Shown here in pieces: positions 32,400 through 45,458 of a DNA stretch of 64,000 nt (the first letter of the stretch is position 1; each line of letters starts with the position of its first letter). The position numbers and the translations under genes are program-made. The stretch is from Poa pratensis (Eukaryota; Streptophyta; Magnoliopsida; Poales; Poaceae). The stretch is taken from assembly GCA_947311845.1 (NCBI GenBank), contig CAMZMU010000123.1, positions 15,483,161 through 15,547,160 of the forward strand, given 5' to 3'. The notes beneath the pieces were generated by a model, which was not told where the DNA came from, did not search any database, and worked only from the letters and a program-made list of their open reading frames with translations.

Positions 32400-34684
32400 T
32401 TTTGTACTAGTACGGCCTTTGCGCTTGTTTCTCAGGATAGTTTGGACGATCACGTATGAAATATTTGATTTAACTTTCCTAACCAAAATAATTTAGAGAG
32501 AACACTCTGGAATCCCCTGTTTTTTTTTCTCATTACTTTAGTCTACGGGCTTAAACACTACCAAGTTCTCTATACATCTAAGAAAGTATGTACAACTACA
32601 CATATAAATGCAATTGAAGAAAGTAACTCATATATACTTATTCAGTTATTTGAGTAATGTGACAAGTTTAGTCTACTTAAATTTACAGATAATTTAACTA
32701 GGACAAAGTATATTCTTAAACATCTTAATATATATTTTAAGGACAAAACATAGTTCAGTTTTGCACCAGTGTATTTTTATGGATTAATGCTACAGTTGTA
32801 CATGTGTTAGTATATATAGGCATTGTTACATTGTAAGATAGACTAGATATATACTAGATAATAGCATTTGAGATAATATATTGAAGATGTATCAAATAAT
32901 ATACCGATGTATACATTTTATGGATATATATGGGATGTCGAGGTATAACAAATTAGTATAAATATGTTATCAATAAACAAGAATTCAAATTCTCTCATTC
33001 TCCGTCATTAGTACACATGAATACAAAAAAATCATTTTTCGTTGGAGTTAGATTTCGATTAATATATTGTGATGATTTTGAAGAAGTGTGTCGTGAGATT
33101 GGCGATGGTAATGTCATTCTAGCCTCCTTGCACGTTGGTGTCCAGTACGTGAACCTTAACTACCGCTAATTTTGTACGATTATCCCAGCTATATTTGAAA
33201 AGAAATATGTATCATTATTCACATGCTATTCGAGGCGGAGATGTATTTGAAGAAAGACGAACAACATAATTTGGAATTGAGGCAACAGGTAAAACATTTT
33301 TGCAAGAAGGTAGGTACACATGAAGAACATACTTTGGATGTATCTATTGAACCGGAAAGATTGCACAGCAGAAACACTCTACAGAATTTAGAGCTGATTT
33401 AATGACGAACTTTTACAAGGTGCTTTTTTTGGGGGACTTTTACAAGGTGTTAAGAGTGGGTGATGATGTACTCCCATCACAATTGTGTGGTATAAAATTG
33501 CGATGAGCCTTTTTACCTGGTTTTCACTTGCTTCTTGTACTTATGTTGCAGCGAGCCTTGAATAGAATCTTAACTAAAGTTATATATTTATATACATTAT
33601 TCTAGTTGCTTTATTAATAAGTAATTTTATGTTGTGTAGACTCATGATGATGGTTCAGAGAACATATTTGAAGTGTGAGGCTGAAGATGTAGGTGACGTG
33701 GACATCGAACTGTAGAACGAGGATTTGAATTATCGAGGAAAATACTTCAAGGATTGTCGGTATGTTTTGAGCATGCGGTTCTCTGTTGGTGCTAGTGGTG
33801 ATGGATGTTGGCTTGGTTGTAGCCCATTTGCAAAAACAAATCATAACAACCAACTCACACTCTCATTTGATAAGATTTTCATACTGCTACTTTTTAATTA
33901 GCTTCCTTGTGTTTCGGTTATCATCAACCTACAGTCCATGTCTTCTTACTTTGAGATTGATATTAGTCAAGTTTTGGAAAATTTCATTAGGTTTTGATTA
34001 TGATAAGTTTCAGAAAATCAACCTAGTAGTTCACCTCGTGTGAAACTTGTTAAAGCTGCGCTGATTTCATACCTATAACTTGAAGAACTTAATTTTGTAT
34101 GTGAAACTCGATTTTAATTATAGTCAAATCCAACAAGTTGATCTAGAAGGGATAAGGATGATTCAAGAGCCAGGAAAATCAATTTAGGTTGTGATGAATG
34201 GTAAGTGTAAGATTTATTGAGTAGAGATAATGAACCAAGATGTGAAGATATAAATTGAGTGCGATGAATATGGGATACGTTTAGATAAAGGAGGCACACA
34301 TCAGATTCAAGTTTAAAGTCATGAGCAGTGGGATACGTTTAGATAAAGGAGGCACACATCGAAACCGTAAATTGTCCAAGAGTGTTAAGGGCAGTGGAAG
34401 AGTACGGATCCACACCATACCATGTAGTCTCCAATTGCAGCAACTTAACTCTGAAAAAGGTGACATGAGCTCAAAGCCCGCAAGTCACCTTATCTTCAAC
34501 TTGTTCTCTTTGCAATGTTTACATTTGTCATGAAACTTTAGTGACCATGGTAAATTTCAAATACAAGAAGGCTAGCTCCTAATGTCGCGGTTAAAAGCCA
34601 CACTACCATAGTTGATAGAAATATGGCCAAGAGGTAATCATGAAGATGATGATATTTTGATGTATTCATGATTTATTATATGTA
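32400..34684. other. AT-rich intergenic DNA, no gene seen
   Basis: The sequence is AT-rich with many stops in all frames. Short degenerate frames near 33640-33760 are too broken to identify. A 26-bp string (starting GGGATACGTTTAGATAAAGG) occurs at 34270-34295 and again at 34330-34355, 60 bp apart, a small tandem duplication. Confidence 0.5.
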
Positions 34685-37600
34685 CTAGTTGAGTGCCCGT
34701 GCGTTGCTACGGGATCTCAAGTTTCTTTTCTTGCCACACATGTAAACACAATACACATTCCATGTATAGAAAAGCAAATCATATAACGTTAAAAAATCAT
34801 TAAGATTCACTTCCCTCATATTGCATTTCGACAAATGCAATAATTTGATATTGTATGTATAGAAAGCAAAAATCCAACCAATTGTCACTTGTTAATTAAT
34901 ATCTACTCCACCTGATTCATGTCTAGTACAAGAAAGATTAATTAATTTGAGGGGGAAACAGAAGGGTATCATTAGTCACAGTGGTCAAAGAAGTTGCAAG
35001 AAAGATAGAAAGGTTATGATTAGTAATAGATCAAAGACAATGCAGCAAAGCCATACAAATTATATAACTCATGGTATGTTTTAGACAAATCAGCGTTTGT
35101 GGAGAGCTCACAACAAAGACAGCAAAAAAACTTTGAATTAATTCTTGTCATTTAGCTAGGTGCTTGTTGGTCTCAGAAGTATTTTCCTTTTCTCCTCATC
35201 TTCCAGTTTCAGTACACGATCAAATTCTTTGATTAAGCTGCAAAAACTCTCAGCAAATATACATAAATTTAAGACATGTCATAAGAACTCAATAGTACTA
35301 CACAAGTAGAGAGGTTGCAAAAATTCATCACGCCACATATAGAAGATCTGAAACTGCATGTTCAAGTAGGAACAAACAAACGGTGCATATGACAACGTTC
35401 AGTCAGATTTACTACTTGCAGTCCCTCATCTTCCCAGCGCGTCCTTCTAGCTAGTTGGATGCCTGCTAGAGTTCTTGATCTTATATTCTTGTCTATCTTC
35501 TGGAACCCATTCCTGCATCAACCAAACTCCCATCAGAATCAATCGACCCAGCAAGACATCAACCAATCATAGTTTATGCACTCTTGTTGGCAATATTGGA
35601 TCTCGGCGAGAAAGTCACAATGCAACAATTAACGTTTTGTAGCACAACTTCGTACTCAAACCACACCGAGCGCCCTCCGTTAGCTACCTACTTTAGTTAA
35701 ACCGAGTTATCCTGAGCGTGTGTGCCCATCTCATTGCCGAGTAAATAAAGTATGACGCTTGGTCGGTTAGTTGACTGTAAGCGAATTGCCGCGATTATCT
35801 TGCTTCAGTGATGTGAAACCTAACAATAGGTATATTATGAGCTTGAAAATTACAACAGGTATATTTTTCCGTATCAATGTGCATGTGCTGGTTTGATACA
35901 CTCAATTTTAGTAGATGTGGGTACTTGGCTGAATCAGTCAAGTCTGCTTTACCAAATTTCAGCTCTAGTTGCAGTATTGCGCTGACTAATTCACCACTCG
36001 TAGTCTCCTAGAAACTCTTGGATTCAATAACTGACTCGATTGGTTGCCTCTGTCTCTGTATAAAAAGGAGTAGCGAAAGAATCATGCATTATTTAATCCC
36101 ATTTACCATGCTTACGGGAATTGGTGTCATTTTTAATAGAACAATTGAACAAAATGGTATTATAAGGAACCACTGTTGGAAATACACTAATGACCTGCTA
36201 TGTGTTGCAGTAAGTCAATATGGGAGTATGCTAACCATCGTTGAACTTAGGAAATGCAGCAATAAGAGGGAGAACAATGCATATTTTGAAATTTGTTAAA
36301 CAAGCGACATATTCTGAAATTTGTTGCAGTAAGTCAATATGGGAGTGTGTTGCAGCAAGTCAATATGGGAGTGTGCCAGTCCGGCCGCTATATCATGTCA
36401 TCCGCAAACAGAATGTATTCTGGCATCAGCTTAATTAATGAGCAAGAATTCGAGATACTCAAGCTCCGGGTGTTAAAAATGGGGCTTTCCCGTTACAAGA
36501 TTTAGGGGTGCAATGGCCACGCTTGTACTTAGCCAAATCACTCAAATAATTTGCAAGATGGGTACAGTAAATGTACGTAGTCCTACACAAAGCCAACTGA
36601 TGATCATTCAAAAGAAACTGAAAGCTACACGAACACAACTGAAAGCTACACGCACACCGATCAGTCCAGTCCACTGCGTCGTCCAGCCCAACGAACTGCT
36701 ACAGTCTACAGAGCATTCTCAGGGGAGGCTGCTCGCTCTAGCTCTAGCTACCAATAATTTTTATGCAGTATCCGTTACAAGCATACAAAATTAATGGCAT
36801 TTCCATGTTCTTGACATTGCATCAGCATAGACAGAAACTGATTTATGTGGTTTACTCCTCTTTACTCTTTGGAGTAACGCACTTCAATAGTGTGTTAACA
36901 GGTACAAATAGCCCATATACTTTTGCCAGCATGTAATTGAGAAGTTCATAGAGTTTTACTCCCCATAATTTTGACCAAACTTTTAGGTTCTTCTGTAGAG
37001 AGTACCTATTTTTCCTATGATATATATGAGTTTGGGTGCGATGGCATCCTGACTATTCACATGGAAGTGTAAGAATTCAAGAAAGGAAGGAAGTACTTTA
37101 ACATGAACAGATAAAAGCCCACCCAGATCCTAAAGCTTTATGTAGTAGAGTGCTCACAATTTTCTGCCTGAGGATGCTACCCCCTCCGACGCCCCGTCAG
37201 CCTGTTGAGCTTACACTTCGCGGCCTTGTTGGCGGTGGCCATGGTGTAGTTTTTGCACCATGGTCCCATTGGCCAGAATCTAAACCCACGGTTCCTATAT
37301 GTACATGCATCTGCTATAGCAGTACCTGCAACAGCAAATCACTTCCACCACTATAAGTTGTTGTAACTTGTATCTCTGCCATGAAGAACAAATAAACTAA
37401 GGAAACTTAAAAGGTATCAACTAACAGAATTATATGCATGGTTTATTAAAGGAATTGGGTAAAATCGTTGCTGCCTTAAGAGCAAATAGTCTGAGAACTC
37501 CAGTATGATCAATATCGAACTCTCGTGGATTCAGAAATTCCAGTAGATGACCAGCGATTAATCTGGCAATACATCTTATCCCTGGAAATCTAGACGTAAC

Positions 37601-38690
37601 TCAAAGTTATAGAGAATATGGTGCTATATACGTGCTTGTATATGCACCCATGTTCAGTTCGTTTGATTCCTGAGGGGCACTTACATTGGATTTCTTGCAT
37701 TAGACGATGGCATCATCGACGGCCGTGTCGGCATTTCCATGACACCACTCAATGGTGCTGGACGTGGACCCGTTGATTGGGCTGTTGCCGTCGGCACAGC
37801 GGATAAGACGACGATCCAGCGGCACACAGGACCACGACAGGAGGCAGGGTCGGAGCCTGAGAAGAGAGGCAAATTTCTCAATAAATCAGAGCATGGCTAG
37901 TACTACAGAAGATGTGCTCCGTAATGCAATGTTAAGCTAGCATAGCACAACAACTGTCTGTCATGACCGATTAGATGCCATAGCATGTAAATTCCGAGCT
38001 TGTTACAGTGAGAATACTAATGGACTCTGGGACACGATTCAGAGCGGCGAACAAGCAGCCGGTTCGAAGCGCCCGTGACCAAATCCACGAACGAGAGGGG
38101 GTGCCAAAGTACCAACCTGGACGACGGCGCTGGCGTAATTGGAAGGGTGTCTCGGCGACCTGGACGACGGCGCTGCCGTAATTGGAAGGGTGTCACGGCG
38201 ACGAAGGGAGCGCCTCCATCCGCGAACCTCTCCAGTACCCATGGCCCGCGCCGGCCTTCTACAGCATCAACTCGAGCTCCGGGCCCTTGCGGCGCGCGGG
38301 AGAGGGAAGAGCCGGGAAGGAAAAGGCGGCGAGATCCGTGCGGAGAAACCCTAGTGGGAGGCGGCTGTCAGCAGGCGAGTCGGGTCAGCGCTCCACAAGG
38401 GCGGCAGCGGGAGAGGTCGCGGAGGAAGGAGATGTCGGGGGAGGGGTAGGGAGATGGCTCGTCCGGCGTCGGAGGAGATGGCCAAGGGCGGCGGCGGCAG
38501 GGTTGAGGAGGGGCACCGGCGCTGCATCTATCCCCTTAGCTCGAGCAGGAGGTCACGATGAAGAACGAGTTTTGTTGGGCCGGCCCATTTGTCCGCGCAC
38601 GGGGCGAGCGGAGAGGAGCGCGACGAAGGGATAGGAGTGCTTTCGTTCGTCCGGCAGGAGACAGGACACTCCATACTTTTATAGTAGAGA
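34685..38690 (-). mobile_element. Candidate non-autonomous Helitron, 4.0 kb
   Basis: Read on the minus strand, the block starts TCTCTACTATAAAAGTATGG (from 38690) and ends CACTCAACTAG (at 34685), inserted between A and T. The 3' end carries CTAG (CTRR) preceded, seven bases upstream, by a short GC-rich stem (CCCGT...ACGGG). No target duplication or terminal inverted repeat is present. All of these are Helitron features. No Rep/helicase gene is seen; the GC-rich 5' part (about 38040-38640) may be captured gene sequence. The terminal sequences also resemble a repeat common in grass genomes, which would fit a large Helitron family. Confidence 0.6.
38116..38201. repeat. 43-bp tandem duplication
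   Basis: A 43-bp unit beginning CCTGGACGACGGCGCTG is repeated twice (38116-38158, 38159-38201) with very few differences. It lies in the GC-rich part of the candidate Helitron. Confidence 0.85.
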
Positions 38691-39682
38691 TTTGGAATAA
38701 TTGCTTTGTATGATTGGCAAGTGTGTGGCTTGTTTGTGAACCTCGCTACTTTTTAAAGATGTCCATACTCCCTAGTCGAAACTCATGTGAGGATACACAT
38801 GAATATTAGACAAGGTATTCGTCGATGGCTATATTTCGCAAGTCATAGACATGACCGAAGATGTCAAACGAATAATGTGAACACAACCAGGTGTTGGACT
38901 GACGCACCTTGAGACATGGAGAGAGCTATTGATTTGTTAAAAACAAAATCATTGCAAACATTCCATATAAACAAGGCACAAAACACACACAAATTTGAAC
39001 TTTATCTTTCTTATCAATACCATTCAACGATTTCTAATCATATTCAAATTATTAGTTGGAGGTGATAGATTTAAAGTTATATGCACTATACGCCATATTA
39101 TTTATCAAAGGGGTATACGATAAACACGTGTTGTATTGATTAATCTTTGTCACAAAAACAACACTTATTACTACTTTGCCAAATTATTTTTGTTAACAAA
39201 ACTTTAGGATGAAAAAATCACATGAAAATTTAAATTTTCTATGGTATCTTTATTTTCCAAAAATATTTGCGGAAAGTCTCGTATGTCCATTCATAAGATC
39301 AAGATACATACATACAAACCCGTAAGTCATCATCCTCCGGGATAATACAAACTCATATAGTAATCACTTGAACGAATTATTAGTATCCAACAAACCGACT
39401 CCAGATCGAGAGTTCAGACCTCTCTGTTCCTAGGAGGGCCAACCATACACTGGGAGGCCAGCCACAGATTTCTAAGATAAGAATGCAGCAAATCAGAGCC
39501 CATCATCCTGCCATGTGGCAGCAAAAACATCGAATAGCAGTAGAGTGGAATGGAGTAGTGGACGCGGAGCAGCTGGAACTGGAAGCCCGGGACAGAAGAA
39601 AAATAGAGGCCCAGGGGAGCGCATAACTGCAGGAGCGTTTGACGTTTCGACACCTGCAGGGAAGACGAGAAGGGGACAGGAC
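38691..39682. other. Intergenic DNA and upstream region of CURT1
   Basis: 38691-39400 is AT-rich with no gene or clear repeat. The last 200 bp become GC-rich and would hold the leader and promoter of the CURT1 gene; I cannot point to a convincing TATA box. Confidence 0.4.
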
Positions 39683-40492
39683 ATGGCCGCAACGGCGTAC
39701 TCCACGGCGCTTCTGGGTGGAGCAGCAGCCCGCCTCCCCGCCGTGGCGCCACCCTCCGTCCTTCTCCCACGGCGTGGCTTCTCTCCTCTTCGCCCCCAAG
39801 GTGCGCACGGTACATTCTGCAAAAGTAATGTTCTTTTTGTCGTAGCTTCCCTAACAGTTACAACATGCTACGACGTTGATTAGATGCACCACGGCTCCGG
39901 GTGAAGGCCTCTTCCGATGACACCTCGACTTCCGCCGCCAGCGGTGACGAGCTCGTCGACGACTTGAAAGCCAAGGTACGGAATTCATGGCTCAAAAGAG
40001 GACACTAACGTACCTAGCTAGCTAGAATGGCGAGTGAAATAGACTCAGTTTGAGTGATGTTTGCCTCTGGCAGTGGGACGCCGTCGAGAACAAGTCCACC
40101 GTCCTCACCTACGCCGGCGGCGCCATCGTCGGCCTCTGGTTTTCGTCCGTCGTTGTAGGCGCCGTCAACTCCCTGCCTCTGGTACGCCGATCACCGCTGG
40201 TCACTCACGTCTTGGATCTTCGTCCCCCTGACACTCTATCTGGATGCTGCAGCTTCCCAAGATCATGGAGCTCGTTGGGCTCGGCTATACCGGATGGTTC
40301 GTCTACCGCTACCTCCTCTTCAAGGTTCGCGCGTACATTAGGTGTTCACTTAACTGACAGCAACTGTTGGTAGCATTAGCAACTTTGTTAACATGTGTCT
40401 TGCATGAAATTCGATTGCAGGAAAGCAGGAAAGAGTTAGCCGACGACGTGGAGTCCTTGAAGAAAAGCATTGCCGGTACAGAGGCAGAGTAA
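39683..40492 (+). CDS. CURT1A: CURVATURE THYLAKOID 1 protein, chloroplast (CURT1A type)
   Basis: Five exons (39683-39800, 39884-39975, 40074-40181, 40253-40324, 40421-40492) with GT-AG introns and consistent phases encode 153 residues. The first 45-50 residues are a Ser/Ala/Arg-rich chloroplast transit peptide. Then come an amphipathic helix (DELVDDLKAKWDAVENKS), two membrane segments (about residues 80-102 and 108-129, the second holding ELVGLGYTGWFVYRYLLFK) and a charged C-terminal amphipathic helix ending KKSIAGTEAE. This is the CURT1 plan. CURT1 proteins oligomerise at grana margins and bend thylakoid membranes. The C-terminal helix resembles CURT1A more than CURT1B, C or D; that paralogue call is from memory of the family and is less certain than the family itself. 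Confidence 0.92.
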
Positions 40493-40801
40493 ATAAAGAA
40501 ATTAAATGTTGTTGTGCAGATTTTGTTTGTTGGGCGATTTTTTCGACAACACGTATGAGAGGACATACTTGTTGTTTAGGGTACTAATTTTGCCGCATCT
40601 GGGTATGTTAAATACCCTAGTGACAGAAATCTTTGTTGGAATCGTTCCCACGACGGGCAATAAAAGGAAAACAACTGCGTGTCATTTAGTCAAATCCCTC
40701 TACTGAAAGCGTAAAGAAAGTACTCCTTCTCTTCGGGATCGTAAGGACTTCTCTTTAGGTTTTTATAGGTTAGCTTTGCTAATCATTTTGACAAAAATAT
40801 A

Positions 40802-40924
40802 CTACCTCCGATCCATATTAGTGGGCACAACTTTGTCTACAGACACATGTATCTAGTCTAAATACTTAACTAGATACATATGAATTTAGACAAAGCTATG
40901 CCCACTAATATGGATCGGAGGGAG
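40802..40924. mobile_element. Stowaway MITE, 123 bp (copy 1)
   Basis: Terminal repeats CTACCTCCGATCCATATTAG and its complement, flanked by TA. It is a near-identical copy, in the opposite orientation, of the element at 46165-46287. Confidence 0.93.
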
Positions 40925-42642
40925 TACCTTATTTAAAACACTATAAAATAATGAAATAAATTGGTGTTGTGCATCAAACAGATGCAAAGGACCGAGCTTC
41001 CCTTTTTCAAAAGAAAAAACGTATTTACATACTACAAAAATCACATATTGAATTCATATTTATAGGAAGTTCATAACCAAGTGTTGGCTTGGTGACTAGA
41101 CGTCACGGTGGTGAGTTTGCCCATCTGAATTTGAATCGCAGGTGAAACATTCAGACTAAACGTGACAATATCCACATGAAATTATTGCTGGAGATGTCTC
41201 ATCTATTTAACAATGTATAGCCAAGTAAGTGTGAACGTATATTCCAAAAAAGATTACAAGATGTAACTACTGTAGCGGATGAATTTGCTAGTATTACTTA
41301 CGGTAAGAGTTAGGCAAAATCAAGGGCCTTACGGACCCTGACTATTGAGTACGATGATTACTAGACATTTCACCGGACTTCTTTTTTTGCGATTACCAGA
41401 CATTTCAACGGACTGTTTTAAGGAACCGTTTGCATTTGCCATATGCAGGAAACGGACACTTGTGAATAACCGTGTGCGATGCTTGGCTCAGTGGCATCTA
41501 AGGGAAAACAGTTGGTACTGAATATGGAGGTTGGACATACACATATTTTTTTTAGTAATACATTTCGATGAACGGATATTTTCACCTACCCTGAATATTG
41601 TAAAAATGCATTGTGATCTCCGTGCACTTTCACAATTCATCACATGCCTCCAAGCTGATAGCAGGGTTGCGCCACCATAATAACACAGGACAGAGCCCTT
41701 AAAAGTAACTCAAAATATTAGTTCATGGATATTGTCATTAGTTATCAAAATGACACATGAGGGCTCCGTGCACTTCACCGCGCCCATGAGATCTTCACAC
41801 AGGGGCCGCCTATCGCAGGTTATCGTCATAACTTGAACGACGCGACACTAGCTCCAACGTTGTACCGAAGACCGCCGGACAGGCCAAAGAATGACTAACA
41901 AAGCCTTGTCGCGACAAAGCCATCACTGATCATCAGCGTCGTTGTTGGCATGCAAATCACTATGCGGAACCCGCATGCTGCCGCAAGCCAAAACCCCTCG
42001 GCAGGAGAAGTGCAAGGCTTGGTTAGATCAGTAAAGCTATGTTCCATCGTTAGCCTTGCACTTACTTGTTCATGAAGCCGAATACGACCTGAAAAACCCT
42101 ACAAACCTTTCCACAAGCATTAGCCATGCATGTATAACTTGGGGTCGCCATGCATGTTTTGTTCGAGCAATTCAAGGGAGAGTGAAGTGTGTTTTAAATC
42201 TTGATCTCGTAGTGGTGGTTTGAGCTAAATCGATTATTAAGTTTCTAATCCCTCAAATGGAGACCCTAACTCTACTCCTAGTCTCCTACTAGTTAATTCT
42301 GACATATGGCTTATTTCACACACAAGAAATAGGGCAGCGCTACAACAAATCTAAGGTCAAGATTAACTGGGATCGGCGAGGTTGGGAGCGCAAATTCAGG
42401 GCTTAAGAGGTTGAGGGTTCAACTAGTACAAAATAACGGTATATTTTTAGCCATTTTACATATATTATTACTTTCTTACAACCATGTACAAATGTACAAG
42501 CAGTACAACGTACCATGAAGAACAACCTATCCTCTCCTATGAACAGAAGAGAGAGAATAGGGTCGCAAAAACCGCCAAGCCAAACCATTTCTCACGGTGA
42601 GCTAATAAGCTAAGAAAACCCTCGATCGGTCACGGCCCTGCA
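40925..42642. other. Intergenic DNA, no gene seen
   Basis: No coding region or identifiable full-length repeat. 41560-42130 has a higher GC content without a sustained frame. Confidence 0.4.
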
Positions 42643-42650
42643 CTGATCTC

Positions 42651-42827
42651 CAGTGGCGGAGGTAGGATTAAAATGGTGGGGGTGCCAACCTTACTTGCTG
42701 TGCTTGCATAGGCTTAACTAATTCAAATTTTTGGCTGATACTAACTCAACTATTAGCAAGTAAAACAGATTCTACAGTTATTTGGGGTGCCATGGCACCC
42801 ATGGCACCCCCACTAGATCCGCCCCTG
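42651..42827. mobile_element. hAT-like MITE, about 177 bp
   Basis: Ends CAGTGGCGGAGGTAGG and CTAGATCCGCCCCTG are inverted matches, typical of small hAT derivatives. CTGATCTCCAGTG is repeated at both sides (42643-42655, 42825-42837) and overlaps the ends, so the exact 8-bp target duplication is ambiguous by three bases. Confidence 0.65.
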
Positions 42828-43032
42828 ATCTCCAGTGCCGAAACCCTCGATGAAAAATAGAGCAACGCCGTTCCTGACGAACAAAAGTAAACACTAAAAT
42901 AAAGCAGCTTCGACAAGTTTTGTGTTTGTAATTTCATGCGGAGCCCGTGACAAGCGCACACGCATGAACGGCCGTGTCAAGTAGACACGGACAGTGCAAC
43001 GTGCACTATTCCACAGACTGGGCGCCGTTGGG

Positions 43033-44411
43033 TCAGGCGACGGCGCACGGGGCGGCGGCGGCGGCGCCGGTGCGCTTGACGAAGCGGCCCTTCATCCGTG
43101 GCCGCTTCTCCGCGTTCAGTTTCCGCACCTCGTACCGTATCTTCTTGGCGAACAGCCGCGTCCGCCGCTTCTCCCGGTACCGCGACACCCGCTCCTCCCG
43201 CCACCCGTCCGCTCTCGGCCTCGGCGTCCACGCCGGCTCACCCTGCCGTCCTCCTGCCGCCGCCCACATGCCCTGCACCATGCACGTACGACAGTTATAT
43301 ACAGTCACGTGTACGCCTATGTCGAACCGAATGTTACTTGGCAAAATCGTGCACGTACCGAGTGGTCCGGGAGCAACAGGTCGTCGAGCTGGCCTTCCGG
43401 CCGTTGGCCATCGGTCCACGGCGAGCTGCCCCAGCTCTTGATGACCGCCTCGTAGTTCAGCCTAAGATCCAGGCACCTCTTCAAGAACTGGGTATCGTCA
43501 ATGGTCTCGGCGCCGTTGCTCGCCGAGGACATCTTGCATTCGAAACTGTCGTCGTCATCCACCAATGTCGGCGGGCTTTGGTTAAACTCCGGCTTCAGCA
43601 CTGGGCCAGACGGCACCGCGTCCGAGACAACGCCGCCGTCAGCCTCCACCTTTACCCGCCCGCCATCTCCCACTGGCGATTTGAGCCCTAGGGCCTCCAT
43701 GTAGAACGAGTCCCCCAGCTCGCTGCTGTCGTCCAGGCCTTGCCCGAGGAGGGCCTCCATGTTCGCCGCGAACTCCCTGAGGTCGGCGTCAGTCGGGCCG
43801 AAAGTGGCAAAACAGTCGGGCAGCTCCTGCACGGGGGACGGCGCGACGACGAGGGGTTCCTTTGCGTCATCAACGGCGCCGTCGACATCGTCCCTGGAGC
43901 CTGAAGGCGTGGCTACCGCGTCGTCGATTATCGGCGGCGAGCAGAACTCGCCAAGGGCGGGGTCAAAGATCGGTACGCGGTAGAGCAGCTGCTCTTCCTC
44001 CGTGGCCCTCCGCTCGTCCGATGACTCTCCGGCTCCCACCTCGGGAACCACGAGCCGCCTCGAGAGCAGCTGGCCGACGCTCCTCACGGGCGGCCGCCGA
44101 GTGCGAGCCTTCCGCTTCAGCCACGCAGGCGCGACGCGCAGGCGCTTCGTCGTCGTCTTCGTCTTCCTGGCCTCCGCCACGCACTCCTCGTGTTGCGGAG
44201 ATGCCGATGACGTCGCGCGCAAGCGGAGGCGCTCGTGCCGCCTGGCGAGCGGGTTCGCCGAGTGCACCGACGTGTCGCAGCTCTGGCACAGGAAGGCGTC
44301 GTCGGCTGCGCAGTACCACCGCGCCCGCCGCCGCATGCACCCGTCACACGCGCGCGCCGACTTGCCGCCCACGGCCCCGCCGGCCGCCCTCTTATCGGAG
44401 GAGCTACCCAT
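43033..44411 (-). CDS. CONSTANS-like zinc-finger protein (one B-box, CCT)
   Basis: Two exons on the minus strand (44411-43359 and 43272-43033) with an 86-bp GT-AG intron encode 430 residues. The start is the ATG at 44411; an upstream in-frame extension has no ATG. One B-box zinc finger has every ligand: Cys22, Cys25, Cys34, Cys42, Cys45, His50, His59 (CX2CX8CX7CX2CX4HX8H). An acidic middle region follows, and exon 2 holds the CCT domain (about residues 378-425), with [20 protein letters not shown] and a basic tail. A single B-box plus CCT with the intron just before CCT is the group II COL architecture (COL6/7/8/16 type). CCT proteins act in the nucleus, often with NF-Y subunits, in flowering and greening. 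The direction of its effect cannot be read from sequence. Confidence 0.94.
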
Positions 44412-44981
44412 CTCTGCAGCCACTGCCAACAAAACTCACAACGCAGAATACCTCCACTGCGGCAACGATCTTACAAAATCTCTGCCTAAAACGAGTTTGT
44501 TTCTAGTATCGTATTAGCACCTACGAGAAGATCGTTGAGATAAAATGACAAAAAGGCTGGTCGTATCACTGGACTTTGAAGGCTATACCTATTCCAGCGA
44601 CGTGGCCCAGCGATGCTCCTTTCTCCGGTGTGCTTTTCACTTTAGGCTTCTAGAGCCGGTCCCACCTAGTGGCCTTATCCGGAATGTGATTGGCTTACTG
44701 CTAATACCTCATCCGATTCCAGGATCTCTGATTGGCTGCGGCCAGATTTTGGACGGGCCCACCTCGCTGGATATATCGACACGTCGCATGATGAGCTCCC
44801 CGACCGACCGAGCCTCGCTGAAAAGCCATATCCTGAACGTATCCACATCAGCCATCACGTTCAAATACTAGAAATTAAGAAATCAAACAAGTAAACTCAC
44901 CAACATAAATGTGTGTTTATATGTAACCCTGTCAGTACCATTTAGATTCCGTGCAGACATCAGTGGTGGGTGACGTACGGT
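44412..44981. promoter_or_regulatory. Upstream region of the CONSTANS-like gene
   Basis: The first 470 bp are of mixed composition without recognisable repeats and must contain the leader and promoter. I see no TATA box that I can defend. Confidence 0.4.
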
Positions 44982-45458
44982 TAAAGGCAGCGGTTTCAAA
45001 TGGCGAAACTCCATATAATTTGTCTTAAATGGCCCTTTGGCAAACTTTCAGTCACCAATGGCTCTTTAGAAACTGTCAATCAGATCTGGCCCCCTCTTCC
45101 TAAAGCATCTGTTAAAAAGTGACGATTTTGACAGCCCAAACTTAACTGAAAACGGCAAAATCATTTGATACACCATTTGCATGACGTCTTTGACATTTCC
45201 ACAGCCTTTTAGATTCAGATTTGTCATTTGCATTGGCGTTTTTTGGCAACTCAGAGGCTCAGAGCCGATTTAAATCCGTCTTTCCAGACGACTTATATAT
45301 TTTTTGGTTGAGCTTGGACCGTCAAAAACGCCATCGTGAGAGGCCTTTTACGGGAGGGGTTAGATCCTATTGATTTTTTTGGAGGATCCGGCAGTGGCTG
45401 AAAGTTTCTAAAAGGGCCATTTAGGACAAATTATACCAAAACTCTGGTTTTTGCCTCT
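44982..45458. mobile_element. Foldback transposon with about 70-bp inverted ends
   Basis: 44982-45056 and 45390-45458 are imperfect reverse complements over some 70 bp, including a shared ATAATTTGTC(C/T)TAAATGGCCC. The centre has no gene. Long inverted ends and no coding sequence suggest a Mutator-type non-autonomous element; no target duplication is evident. Confidence 0.6.

Noticed and set aside
31919..32410. 163-codon plus-strand frame upstream of the AWPM-19-like gene
   Set aside because: It runs through a foldback MITE and shows no domain; likely chance.
42994..43691. Three long plus-strand frames
   Set aside because: Antisense shadows of the CCT exon and of the end of exon 1 of the CONSTANS-like gene.
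43862..44506. 214-codon plus-strand frame rich in Arg, Ser and Ala
   Set aside because: It is antisense to the B-box exon of the CONSTANS-like gene, whose zinc ligands are all in place; GC-rich exons leave the opposite strand open.
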